Both the position numbers and the translations under genes were made by a program. Under the pieces are notes generated by a model that was not told the origin of the DNA, ran no database searches, and was given only the letters and a program-made list of their open reading frames with translations. Source: Anaerolineae bacterium (GTDB lineage: Bacteria; Chloroflexota; Anaerolineae; Aggregatilineales; Phototrophicaceae). Taken from it: a stretch of DNA of 64,000 nt. Below are positions 17,824 to 26,245 of this stretch, in pieces (within the stretch, counting starts at the first letter, position 1; each line of letters starts with the position of its first letter). Location: assembly GCA_022820665.1 (NCBI GenBank), contig JAJEFB010000021.1:36984-100983 (forward strand). Reading direction: 5' to 3'.

Positions 17824-18801
17824 CTACAATCGCCACTCCGGAGGTTTGTTGCGCCAGCGCCAGAGCCGGCCAATCGGGTATCCGCGCATTTTGGCGATAT
17901 CGCCAACCAGGCGTATGAGGGGAATCATGAATATGCAGTAAATCCAGGCGACAATAAAGTTGCCGCGCCAACGACGCAAGATCACAGGCAAGCGGCGATA
18001 GGGCTGGTAGAGATAGTAAGCCGCGCCCGGCAAATACAATCCCCACCAGTATGGTTCATTCAATGCGCCGAGCAAGAATATAGCGGGCGCCAGCAAGCAA
18101 TAAGCGGCGTAGCGGATGACATGACGCCTGAACCAGAGATCGGCTTTGCCATCCCCGCGCGCATATAGAAAGTACTGTCGGTAGAAACTGCCGAATGACG
18201 ACCGAGGGCGAAAATAAACGAGAGCCGCTGGCTCGAAGGCAAATGGACCGCGCATCGACCTGAAACGCAAATCAAAAACGAGATCTTCGCAATAGTCTAG
18301 CCACTCGGGATAGCCCCCGGCTTCCATTGCCGCCGATCTACGGAAGGCGATGCTGCGGCTGCTGGGCAGAAAGGTCTCCGCCTCAATCTCGTCCGGCAAG
18401 GGCAAGGTTGTGGCGCCTAAGGCTACTTCAAAAGCTGTCTGGGGATCGGCGAGGAAAAAACCCGCGACGCCATCTAAGTCGGGATTAAGCAGCAGCGGCT
18501 TTGTGATCGCCTCCAGCCAGGCGGCGCTCAATTGAACGCCGGCATCGGTGACTGCGATTATTTCGCCGCTGGCCGCTTCGATAGCGCGATTGCGGCCTTG
18601 ACTGATATTGCACCCGGGCTCGACCAGCACCTGTACCGGCAGGCGGTCGCGATAACTTGCGATGATCTCGCAGGTATTGTCGACGCTGCCGCCGTCAACG
18701 ATCACGATCTCGTCCGGCTGCCGAGTTTGCGCTCTTATGGAATTGAGGAGGAGATGGATGCTGTCGCCCTCATTGAGGACGGTCGCGATCAGGCTAATCA
18801 T
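17824..18801 (-). CDS. Family 2 glycosyltransferase, membrane-associated
   Basis: About 325 residues from ATG 18801. The GT-A core shows ISLIATVLNEGDSI, VIVDGGSVDNT, GRNRAIEAASGEIIAVTDAG (metal-binding acidic motif) and a later acceptor-side YCEDLVFDLRFR. Two or three hydrophobic segments follow near the C-terminus (about 230-310), typical of enzymes that act at the cytoplasmic membrane. An alternative ATG at 18909 overlaps the permease stop as TGATG and would add 36 poorly conserved-looking residues; translational coupling from there is possible. It is the last gene of the metal ABC operon, with no evident functional link. Confidence 0.82.
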   Translation of the reverse strand: MISLIATVLNEGDSIHLLLNSIRAQTRQPDEIVIVDGGSVDNTCEIIASYRDRLPVQVLVEPGCNISQGRNRAIEAASGEIIAVTDAGVQLSAAWLEAITKPLLLNPDLDGVAGFFLADPQTAFEVALGATTLPLPDEIEAETFLPSSRSIAFRRSAAMEAGGYPEWLDYCEDLVFDLRFRSMRGPFAFEPAALVYFRPRSSFGSFYRQYFLYARGDGKADLWFRRHVIRYAAYCLLAPAIFLLGALNEPYWWGLYLPGAAYYLYQPYRRLPVILRRWRGNFIVAWIYCIFMIPLIRLVGDIAKMRGYPIGRLWRWRNKPPEWRL

Positions 18802-18908
18802 TTGACTGCCGCCGTCTGTCATTGCGTGAGTTATGCTAGCGGCAAAGCCAGCGGCGCTAAAGGGCTGATTCCACGGCGCCGGAGGCGCTTGGAAGCGATA
18901 TGACTGCA

Positions 18909-20414
18909 TCAGTCGATATCGGGGATGTTGCGCGCCTCAAACATAGCGTTGCGAAATGCGTGAACCTGGGTCTCCCCGCGCGCCGTCAACTCGGCGAATC
19001 CATCGACAACAGCTACAAGACCAAGCGCTCGCAACCGCGCCAGCACCCGCCCCGTCTTCCGCGCCGTCCAGCGAAAATGAATATGGAGCGTCTTCACGCG
19101 CAATTCCGTCAAGTGGCGATCCGTGAATTGGTGATTATGGATATGCGCCAGCACAACCTGATCGTCGAAGCGGCGGCTTTGATTGGCGCGCCGAATCAAG
19201 GTCGAGATCAGACCGTAACGCGGAGACAGCACCCAAGCCAGCAAAAATATGGCGAAGATCATCAGCACCATCGAGGCGCTGATCGATGAATCCCACTCCT
19301 CGAGCAAATCGAGTCCGGATATGCGGTTGAGGCCCGCGATGACGGCGCCAACCTCAATGATGCCGAAGAACTTTCCCCGAGCCAGGTCATAGCCAAAAAA
19401 CGCGCCCACCGCGCCGATGAGGGGACCGAGCAAGAGCATGATCGCCAAGCGATCGCTTAACAGATAGGCGGCCGCGGGGGGAATAATGAAGAAGGCGATC
19501 ACAAGAATCGAGCCCACCGCGTCAAAGGCGCCAACCGCCACCAGGCTTACCAGGATCATCAGCGCGTAGTTCATGACTCCCGGCCGGAATCCAAGCGCCT
19601 TCGCCAGCGCAGCGTCGAAGGTCGTCAGCTTGAGTTCCTTGTAGAAAACGAGCACGAACAGCAAAGATAACACGGTCATGATCAATGTGACCGTTATCGA
19701 CTTGGGAAAGAAAACGAGCAAGGGTTCCTTTTGCAAGTATCCCGCTTGCCAGGCTTGGGCGGGCGAATAGCTTCCGCAATTGCTGCAGATCTCGACAAAC
19801 TCGGCGCCGTCGTCACGCGGGCTAATGCCTAATTCCCGACAGTTGCGGCATTGGCGCGTCATTTTGGCTTGGGGATGATCGGGGTTGATTGTAACCGTGG
19901 CGCAATTCTCGAAGCAGTGACTGTTGGTGTTGGCCCAAGCCAAGCCAATTTCACCGACAAGAACGGCGTCCTCATCGAGATGCACATCTTCGGCAAAGCG
20001 CGAAACCAGAATGACGGCAATGGCGAAAAGCAAGGGGAATGCCAAGCCCAGCGCGGCATCCTGCCGCAGCAATCCGGAACGATACAACAACTCCGTCAGC
20101 ACAACAGTACCTACCCCAGCCAGGGAAGCGCCCAGGATGAGCCAGGGCGACGAGGTATCCCCAGCCATGCCAAAAACATCGGTCATCAGCAAGAAGGCGA
20201 CCACGATGCCCAAGAGTACGGTGTGGCTGATGGCGTCGCTCGTCAGAGCCATGCCGCGCAGCAGCAAAAAAGTGCCGAGCAATGCGCCGCTCACAGCGAT
20301 GAGGCAGCCGATGATCGTCGCTGTGTTCTGCGGCGAGCGCAGGAAGGCGTTGATTTCGTCGCGAGCGACGAAAGTAAGCAGCAGTTCGATCAGCCAGCGT
20401 TCCAGGACCATCAT
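18909..20414 (-). CDS. Metal ABC transporter permease with Cys-rich loop and C-terminal winged helix
   Basis: A 501-residue ZnuB/TroC/MntB-family permease, far longer than the usual 270-300. Eight to nine membrane helices span about 15-390 (ALTSDAISHTVLLGIV near the start; FDAVGSILVIAFFIIPPA later). Between helices, residues about 160-235 are a hydrophilic insertion with Cys pairs HCFENC, CRNC and CSNC, like a zinc ribbon. After the last helix, residues about 410-500 form a winged helix (HFRWTARKTGRVLARLRALG, LTARGETQVHA). The gene overlaps the second permease by one base (stop/start at 20414). It is part of a complete binding protein-ATPase-permease set for Zn or Mn. Confidence 0.9.
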   Translation of the reverse strand: MMVLERWLIELLLTFVARDEINAFLRSPQNTATIIGCLIAVSGALLGTFLLLRGMALTSDAISHTVLLGIVVAFLLMTDVFGMAGDTSSPWLILGASLAGVGTVVLTELLYRSGLLRQDAALGLAFPLLFAIAVILVSRFAEDVHLDEDAVLVGEIGLAWANTNSHCFENCATVTINPDHPQAKMTRQCRNCRELGISPRDDGAEFVEICSNCGSYSPAQAWQAGYLQKEPLLVFFPKSITVTLIMTVLSLLFVLVFYKELKLTTFDAALAKALGFRPGVMNYALMILVSLVAVGAFDAVGSILVIAFFIIPPAAAYLLSDRLAIMLLLGPLIGAVGAFFGYDLARGKFFGIIEVGAVIAGLNRISGLDLLEEWDSSISASMVLMIFAIFLLAWVLSPRYGLISTLIRRANQSRRFDDQVVLAHIHNHQFTDRHLTELRVKTLHIHFRWTARKTGRVLARLRALGLVAVVDGFAELTARGETQVHAFRNAMFEARNIPDID

Positions 20415-21748
20415 CAGTTGGGACGCTGCTCCGTCATCGCTTCCAGTTGACCAATGGCGTCGGCTGGCAAAACATCGCGGATATCCAGATGCCGATCTTC
20501 ACCCAGGAGCGGCAGGTCCATGTCGTCGGCATAAAGCCGATATAGGTCCCAAAGTCGCAGGCTGTGGGCGTCACGGCGCGCCGCCTCAATGCCGGCATCC
20601 GTCAATCGCCAATTATCGCCCATCGTTTCGACCAAGCCGGCGGAAAGCAATTGCCTCAAACCCAGCGCGGCGCTGCGATCTCCGATGCCGCGAACGAAAG
20701 TGTCCGGCACCGGCGTTGCGGGCGATCCATGCGACAGGGCATAGCGGTACAGGTCGCGCAGGGCGTTTTGACGCGCGAAGCGTCGGCTGTCCAGCCGCCG
20801 CCGCCAACTGCTCCAAAGCAAACCGCGTCCGGGCGCCAGCGCGATCGACGCCAGCACCAGTGTAAACGCGACCACGATGATCATAGGACCCGTCGGTATG
20901 TCGGCGTCGATGGCGCTTATAACAGCCCCGACGCCGCCCGCGAATGCGCCGAAGACCGCAGCAAGTATCACCATATGATTCAATTTCCGCGTCCATTGAC
21001 GCGCGGCGATGCCGGGCGCGATCAGTATGCCGACCATGAGAATGACGCCAGCCAATTGCAAGCCCAGCACAATCGCAATCACAATCAAAGTCGATAGCAG
21101 CGTGTTGATTAAACCGACCTGGAATCCGTTGGCGCCGGCGAACTCTTGGTCAAATGTCACCAGCTTGAACTCTTTCCAGAAGAGCGCCAGCGCCAGCAGG
21201 ACCACGACGCCTGCGCCGCTGATCAAGAGCAGGTCGCTTTCGATGATGGCGGCCGCCTGGCCGAAGATGAACCGATCCAGCCCGGCTTGACTAGCGTCGG
21301 GTATGGACTGGATATAGGCAAGCAAGGCAATCCCGCCGGCAAACCAGCTTGCCAAGACGATGCCCATTGCCGCGTCCTGTTTAAGCCGAGTGGTGCCCAG
21401 CAGCGCCGAAATAAATCGCAGGGCGATCCAGCTCGCGATGCCGGCGCCAATCAACAGCACGCCCAAATCTCGCCCGGCCAACAGGAAGGCGACAGCTACG
21501 CCGGGAAGCGCGGCATGCGAGAGCGCATCGCCCATCAGGCTCTCGCGGCGCAAGACCGCGAAGCAGCCCAGCGCCCCGCTAATCACGCCGAGAATGGAAC
21601 CTCCCAAAGCCACCACGCGGACAGTGTAGGTATAGCGAATGCCGAAGAGCCATTGACCGATCGGCAAGAAGCAGATTCCCAGCACGACGATACCGGCGAT
21701 GGTCAGCCAGACCCGCTTGTCTTCCGCGGACATCGGCTTCACTTTCAC
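20414..21748 (-). CDS. Metal ABC transporter permease with DtxR-like C-terminal domain
   Basis: A 444-residue permease of the same family. The membrane core (about 15-290) contains GDALSHAALPGVAVAFLL and QLAGVILMVGILIAPGIAA. Residues about 320-440 resemble the winged helix plus dimerisation region of DtxR/MntR regulators (LGLRQLLSAGLVETMGDN, LTDAGIEAARRDAH, then LWDLYRLYADDMDLP). This recalls chlamydial YtgCR, where a permease is fused to a repressor, though I cannot show release of the domain. GTG 21748 follows GGGGGA; an ATG at 21733 is the alternative. The gene is 2 bases after the ATPase gene. Confidence 0.9.
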   Translation of the reverse strand: MKVKPMSAEDKRVWLTIAGIVVLGICFLPIGQWLFGIRYTYTVRVVALGGSILGVISGALGCFAVLRRESLMGDALSHAALPGVAVAFLLAGRDLGVLLIGAGIASWIALRFISALLGTTRLKQDAAMGIVLASWFAGGIALLAYIQSIPDASQAGLDRFIFGQAAAIIESDLLLISGAGVVVLLALALFWKEFKLVTFDQEFAGANGFQVGLINTLLSTLIVIAIVLGLQLAGVILMVGILIAPGIAARQWTRKLNHMVILAAVFGAFAGGVGAVISAIDADIPTGPMIIVVAFTLVLASIALAPGRGLLWSSWRRRLDSRRFARQNALRDLYRYALSHGSPATPVPDTFVRGIGDRSAALGLRQLLSAGLVETMGDNWRLTDAGIEAARRDAHSLRLWDLYRLYADDMDLPLLGEDRHLDIRDVLPADAIGQLEAMTEQRPN

Positions 21749-21750
21749 GA

Positions 21751-22515
21751 TTAGTCCCCCGCCGCCAGGACTTGCCCGTCATGCAAATAAGAGACGCGGC
21801 CGCCATAGGTCTTTTGGAGGTTCTCTGGCGTAAAGACTTCGGCGGCGGGTCCGCTGGCGACAACTTCGACATTGAGCAGCGTCACCCAGTCAAAGTAATC
21901 TTCGACGGTCTGCAAATCGTGATGGACCACCAGGACGGTTTTGCCGCGTTCTTTCAGTTGATGCAAGATCTTGACAATAGCGCGTTCAGTGATGGCGTCT
22001 ACCGCCGCAAAAGGCTCGTCCATGAAGTAGATCTGGGCGTCCTGTACCAGCGCGCGAGCGAGAAACGTACGCTGCTGCTGGCCGCCTGACAGCTGGCTGA
22101 TCTGCCGGTCCACCAGATCCAGCAAGCCGACCTGCTCCAGCGCAAAAAGCGCCAGATCGCGCTCCTTGCGCCGGGGCCGGCGCAGCCAGCCCAGCTTGCC
22201 ATAGAGCCCCATAGTGACCACATCCAGGACCGAGGTGGGGAAGTCCCAATCGACGCTGCCGCGCTGCGGCACATAACCGACCAGCGAACGCGCTTGCTCG
22301 TAGGGGCTGCCATAAAACGATACCGTGCCCGCCGCCCGCGGGATCAGATTCAAAACCGCCTTGATCAGGGTGCTCTTGCCAGCGCCATTGGGTCCGACGA
22401 TCGCCATCAAGACGCCTTCCGGGACGCCGAGGTCGATGTCCCAGATGGCTGGTTTGCTATGATAGGCCACGGTCAAGTCTTCGACCGACAAAGCCAATGG
22501 GGCTCGGTCATTCAT
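21751..22515 (-). CDS. Metal ABC transporter ATP-binding protein
   Basis: A 254-residue ATPase of the ZnuC/MntA/TroB group. Walker A is GPNGAGKST (about 40-48), the signature LSGGQQQR, Walker B IYFMDEPFAAVD and the H-loop VVHHD. It powers both adjacent permeases. It lies 9 bases after the binding protein gene and 2 before the next permease gene, a tight operon order. Confidence 0.94.
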   Translation of the reverse strand: MNDRAPLALSVEDLTVAYHSKPAIWDIDLGVPEGVLMAIVGPNGAGKSTLIKAVLNLIPRAAGTVSFYGSPYEQARSLVGYVPQRGSVDWDFPTSVLDVVTMGLYGKLGWLRRPRRKERDLALFALEQVGLLDLVDRQISQLSGGQQQRTFLARALVQDAQIYFMDEPFAAVDAITERAIVKILHQLKERGKTVLVVHHDLQTVEDYFDWVTLLNVEVVASGPAAEVFTPENLQKTYGGRVSYLHDGQVLAAGD

Positions 22516-22524
22516 CGGGGCGCC

Positions 22525-23553
22525 TCAAGCGTCGCAATCGACATTCCACAGGTCGTCGGGAGGCTTTGGCAGCAGTGCCGCGTCCCATTCAAGGATGTCC
22601 ACGTCCAAGCCCATACATTGATAAGATTGCATGATGGTCAAGGCATTTTGCGCCAGCATCCCGACGTATGTACCGCCGAAACCGCCCGGTTCGCCCATGG
22701 CGTCCCCAAAGAGTTCGCGGATCCCCACGCGCACGGATTCACCTTGAGCTCCCACCGCCTCGATCACAGCGTCGATGGTATCGGGCGGGATGCTGCTCTC
22801 TACGAAAAGCACCGGAATCTCGTTTTCAATGACAAAATCGACCGTCGCCTGGATATCGCCCACACCTGCCTCATCCTCGGTGCTCAAGCCCTGAATGGCT
22901 TGCATCTTCCAGCCAAAGGCGGCGCCGAAATACTGAAAGGCATCGTGCGATGTCACGAGAAATCGCCGCGCTTCGTCGATCGAGCGCAAGCCCGCGTTCG
23001 CCCATTCAAAGAGAGCCTGAAGTTGCCCTACGTAAGCCGCCGCATTGTCTCGGTAGACTTGGGCGTTTTGCGGGTCGAGTTCGGCAAGCGCCTCGCCGAG
23101 ATCAAGCGCGGTGATCTCCCAATTGCGAGGATCGAACCAGAAATGCGGATCGTCCACATTGCTGTACTGATCGGAAAGGTCGAAGCCGCCGACGATGAAT
23201 CCGGCTTCCTTGACCGGCTGACCCATGGCATAGGTCTTGATGCCCTGTTCGCCGAGCGCGGCAAAAACTGTTTCAAACTGACCTTCGAGATGCAGGCCGC
23301 TGTAAACGACCATCGCGGCGCGATTCATTGCCGCGATATCCGACTCGGTCGGTTGATAAAGATGCGGGTCGACGCCGGGTCCCATCAAGGATGTTATCAT
23401 GATGCCGTCCCGGCCGTCGCTCAAGATTTCCAACAGGTCAGAGGCTTGAGTGGTGGTTGCCACAATGCGCAGTGTCTCTTCCGTCGCCCGGGCTGGCGCG
23501 AGCGACACGATGAACGCCAAAGCTGAGAACATTGCGGCGAGAAGTTTAGTCAC
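22525..23553 (-). CDS. Metal ABC transporter substrate-binding protein (ZnuA/TroA family)
   Basis: About 342 residues from GTG 23553, which follows a clear GGAGG site; the longer frame to 23625 is rejected on that basis. A signal peptide (LLAAMFSALAFIVSLAPARA) is followed by the cluster-9 binding fold. Metal ligands appear as His in GVDPHLYQPT, His in DDPHFWFDP, His in TSHDAFQYFG and Asp in ELFGDAMG. This His-His-His-Asp set is that of TroA/Zn-type proteins; strictly Mn-type PsaA homologues have Glu at the third position. No His-rich loop is present. There is no Cys right after the signal that would prove a lipoprotein. Confidence 0.93.
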   Translation of the reverse strand: MTKLLAAMFSALAFIVSLAPARATEETLRIVATTTQASDLLEILSDGRDGIMITSLMGPGVDPHLYQPTESDIAAMNRAAMVVYSGLHLEGQFETVFAALGEQGIKTYAMGQPVKEAGFIVGGFDLSDQYSNVDDPHFWFDPRNWEITALDLGEALAELDPQNAQVYRDNAAAYVGQLQALFEWANAGLRSIDEARRFLVTSHDAFQYFGAAFGWKMQAIQGLSTEDEAGVGDIQATVDFVIENEIPVLFVESSIPPDTIDAVIEAVGAQGESVRVGIRELFGDAMGEPGGFGGTYVGMLAQNALTIMQSYQCMGLDVDILEWDAALLPKPPDDLWNVDCDA

Positions 23554-23596
23554 GCGAATTCCTCCAAGCAGAGATATTTTAGCGATATTAAGTATA

Positions 23597-23625
23597 GTTT
23601 TAGACCAACTTAAAAATCTTGTCAA
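23597..23625 (-). promoter_or_regulatory. Promoter of the metal ABC operon
   Basis: Minus-strand TTGACA (23620-23625) with TAAAAC (23597-23602) 17 bases downstream; a better -10, TATACT (23591-23596), has too long a spacer (23 bases). Confidence 0.55.
23598..23615. promoter_or_regulatory. Candidate metalloregulator operator
   Basis: TTTTAGACCAACTTAAAA overlaps the spacer and -10 of the operon promoter. Its outer arms are palindromic and resemble DtxR/MntR-type sites, but the inner bases are not symmetric, so this is only a candidate. Confidence 0.35.
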
Positions 23626-23767
23626 GTGTCCGAAACAAACTGATTCAGATTGCGCAGTTTACAGCGTATAATCCACCCTGGCTTATCACCGTAAATCTTG
23701 CGCCAAAGAAAGATTCACCCTCTTGCTTAACAGACCCTCTCGCTCATGCGAAGAAATGGCTTGTTAT

Positions 23768-23816
23768 TATGTGTGAGCGCGGCAGATTTTTTCGCCGCTC
23801 GCGCGCCGAGCGGCTG
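23768..23816. repeat. GC-rich hairpin repeat, copy 1
   Basis: GAGCGCGGC and GCCGCTCGC flank a T-run and can pair. About 80 percent of the segment recurs at 32095-32143. It lies just upstream of the methyltransferase start. Confidence 0.5.
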
Positions 23817-23841
23817 TCAAAGAACGCGAGGAAAACCAAGC

Positions 23842-24405
23842 ATGGCTTATTATGATGACAAAGAGAATGTAGAACAATACATTCGAATGGCAGCGAAATA
23901 CGATGGCAGATTGCTTGTTGACGCACTTGGCAAGTATCTGCCGCATGGGTCAAAACTGCTGGAATTAGGCATGGGTCCGGGCAAAGATCTGTTGATGCTC
24001 AAGCGATTTTATCAAGTAGTCGGGTCCGATTCGTCGGCGATATTCGTCGAGCGTTTCAGGGAACTGCACCCAAATACAAGAGTCGAGCTGTTAGATGCAG
24101 TTACGATGGAGACGGAGGAACAATTTCAAGGCATCTACTCCAACAAAGTACTCTATCACTTGACCCGCGATGAACTGCTCACTTCGTTTGACCGTCAAGC
24201 GCGCGTTCTTACGAGGGGAGGCATTGCGCTTCATTCATTCTGGTATGGCGACGAAGAGGGCGAGCATCAGGGTTTGCACTTCGCATATTACAACGAAGAT
24301 ACCTTGAAAGCGCTGATTGGTCCGACATATGACATTTTGGAGACCCGACAGTATACCGAGATGGAAACCGGCGATTCATTCTATATTGTATTGCGCAAAC
24401 GATGA
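23842..24405 (+). CDS. Class I SAM-dependent methyltransferase
   Basis: A 187-residue minimal methyltransferase. Motif I is LLELGMGPGKDLLML (about 36-50), followed by VVGSDSSAIFVERF, a GIYSNKVLYHLTRDEL segment and the C-terminal TGDSFYIVLRKR strand. ATG 23842 has GAGGA nine bases upstream; an in-frame ATG at 23746 lies in the repeat-containing leader and is rejected. Substrate unknown. Monocistronic. Confidence 0.85.
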   Translation: MAYYDDKENVEQYIRMAAKYDGRLLVDALGKYLPHGSKLLELGMGPGKDLLMLKRFYQVVGSDSSAIFVERFRELHPNTRVELLDAVTMETEEQFQGIYSNKVLYHLTRDELLTSFDRQARVLTRGGIALHSFWYGDEEGEHQGLHFAYYNEDTLKALIGPTYDILETRQYTEMETGDSFYIVLRKR

Positions 24406-24539
24406 AACGTTGCCTTGCCGCGGCGACGCATGAATTGCGCCAGCTGAATGAAGCGCAGATCCAATAAAAGATCAATCATTGACATTGAAGTATCCAAACA
24501 GGTCGGGCTACTAGCGCAAAGTTTCGCCTTGCGCCCGGC

Positions 24540-25445
24540 TCACAACAGACGCCAGCGTCGTTTTTTGGGCGGCGCGAGGCCGTGCGTCAACGTGGTCAAG
24601 CCACCGCCGCTCGCGCAAAACATCGGGCGCATCTCAGCCAGCAACGGCTCAACGCCGCGCAGGGGGCGCCGGCGATTGACCATTTCGATGAAGGCTCCCT
24701 CGCCAGCTACAACAGCAGCCGTATCATCCGGCGAGAGCTTATCGCTCCAGCGCCAATGTTCAGGGTAATAATAATAGTAGAGCAAGTAGGTCGTGGCGGT
24801 GACCGGCGAAACGCCGCGGTTGTGGTAGGACCACAGATCCAAGCCGGCATGCGTCGCCATTTCCGCCATGATCACCAAGGCGCAAGCGCCGGAAACCTGC
24901 TTGGCATAGGTCGGCTCGCTGCTTTCGACATCGACAATTCCTTTGAGGAAGCCCTCGGGATGGATAAGATGATCAATGCCTTTGCGATATGCGCCAACTC
25001 CCATCTGCCTAAAACTCTCATGCTCGAATACGATGCCCGTCGCCAGTTGGGCAGCGCCTTGCCATAATTCCTCCAGCGGATCGCCGGCGTCCGTCATGTC
25101 CGAAACGGCGGCGGCAAACGTCGGCATAATCTCAGTTTGCAGCGCCCGCCAATGCGCGTGTTGACGCAGCATTGCCGCCACCGACAACCAAGCCAGCAAC
25201 GCTTTGCAGCGCGCTTGATCGACGATCTCGCCGGCAGTCGCATCGGCTTTGCCAAGCAGTTCAAGAGCAGTTTCGGCAGCCGGTCTGTCAGCGAGTATCT
25301 GATAGCGCAGGGCTGCCAGATGGGCGGCTTTCAAGGGGTCTTCACCGCCCCGTTCCAGCAAAAGCAAGGCGCTGGCCACTGGCTCGCGTTCGCGATTGTC
25401 GCGCGCCAATGTCAGGTGTTCACGCCTATGAAACAAGCCATCCAT
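24540..25445 (-). CDS. Alginate-lyase-fold (alpha/alpha toroid) protein
   Basis: A 301-residue, mostly helical protein without a signal peptide. The stretch from about 160 (YRKGIDHLIHPEGFLKGIVD ... YAKQVSGACALVIMAEMATH ... GLDLWSYHNRGVSPVTA) follows the pattern of the alginate lyase family (PF05426), and the N-terminal 100 residues fit its helical start. The canonical Asn-Asn-His/Trp catalytic string is replaced by ELWQGAAQLATGI, so activity is doubtful. It ends in a short basic tail. It is separated by 2 bases from the membrane protein gene upstream, so they are cotranscribed. Confidence 0.55.
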   Translation of the reverse strand: MDGLFHRREHLTLARDNREREPVASALLLLERGGEDPLKAAHLAALRYQILADRPAAETALELLGKADATAGEIVDQARCKALLAWLSVAAMLRQHAHWRALQTEIMPTFAAAVSDMTDAGDPLEELWQGAAQLATGIVFEHESFRQMGVGAYRKGIDHLIHPEGFLKGIVDVESSEPTYAKQVSGACALVIMAEMATHAGLDLWSYHNRGVSPVTATTYLLYYYYYPEHWRWSDKLSPDDTAAVVAGEGAFIEMVNRRRPLRGVEPLLAEMRPMFCASGGGLTTLTHGLAPPKKRRWRLL

Positions 25446-25447
25446 GT

Positions 25448-26194
25448 TTAAGCCATTGGACTGGGACTGGTGTCATCATCAGCGAAGAGCAAAGGCGAGC
25501 CCTGCCCCGGCTGAAATTGGGCTGGCGCGGTCATCGACTCTGCCGGAGCGGGAGAGAGCGCCATCCCCACCTGTCGCATAGTCGCTCCGGCCGGGGGATT
25601 GGGCGGTCGTTGGCGCCGCCCCGCGCGAATCCTTTTCAGTCGCCGGCGGAAAACCAGCATATAGATTAACCATCCGATCAACAACATCGCAAGACTGATT
25701 AGCATGCTGGCAATCAAGCCCATCCCGATGCTCTGCAAGCCCTGCAACTGCTCATCGGTCAACTGGCTTGTTTGAGCTTCGGTCCTCTCTGCCCCGACAA
25801 CGGGCAAGGGTGTCACGCCGAAATCGAGCCGAACGGGCGCCGATCCCGGCGCGACAACCGCGCTAAATGCAAAGTCTGTCGTCGCCCGGTACTGCGCGCT
25901 CGTCAAGAGCACTTGGTACTCGCCACGCGGTAAATCCCCAATACAAACCAGACCGGGAACGGTATAGGTTGAAGCCTCCAGCAACTTTGTCGCGACCGTA
26001 ATGCCCAGCGCGCTCTGTAAATTGACGCCGATGCCCTGCGTGACAGGCGGTTCACTCTCATCGAATTTGCCGTTGCCATTGCGATCTTCATAGGACATGA
26101 CACAGATTTGGCCCCTGTCCTGCGACGTCGAAGTCCCGACAAGCGCAAGCGACAGGCACAGAAGAATCAGCATTCGTTTTGGTCTCTTCATCAC
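25448..26194 (-). CDS. Membrane-anchored SdrD_B-like protein
   Basis: A 248-residue protein with a signal peptide (LILLCLSLALVGTSTS), one SdrD_B/Cna-B-like beta-sandwich (about 27-125) opening with a calcium-type loop YEDRNGNGKFDESEPPV, a C-terminal membrane helix (about 163-190), then a basic, Pro-rich cytoplasmic tail. Domain order equals that of the upstream neighbour at 26246-27124. Function is unknown; a surface structural role is inferred. Confidence 0.75.
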   Translation of the reverse strand: MMKRPKRMLILLCLSLALVGTSTSQDRGQICVMSYEDRNGNGKFDESEPPVTQGIGVNLQSALGITVATKLLEASTYTVPGLVCIGDLPRGEYQVLLTSAQYRATTDFAFSAVVAPGSAPVRLDFGVTPLPVVGAERTEAQTSQLTDEQLQGLQSIGMGLIASMLISLAMLLIGWLIYMLVFRRRLKRIRAGRRQRPPNPPAGATMRQVGMALSPAPAESMTAPAQFQPGQGSPLLFADDDTSPSPMA

Positions 26195-26219
26195 GAACCC
26201 TACGAACCCTACGAACCCT
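26193..26219. repeat. Three perfect copies of a 9-bp direct repeat
   Basis: ACGAACCCT occurs three times head to tail at the start of the SdrD_B-like gene and in its leader. Replication slippage could change the count. Confidence 0.9.
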
Positions 26220-26245
26220 CGAAGGTCTTTCCATGCCGCCGGGCA

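Noticed and set aside
22294..23526. 410-codon plus-strand open frame
   Set aside because: Antisense to the metal-binding protein and ATPase genes, which are certain.
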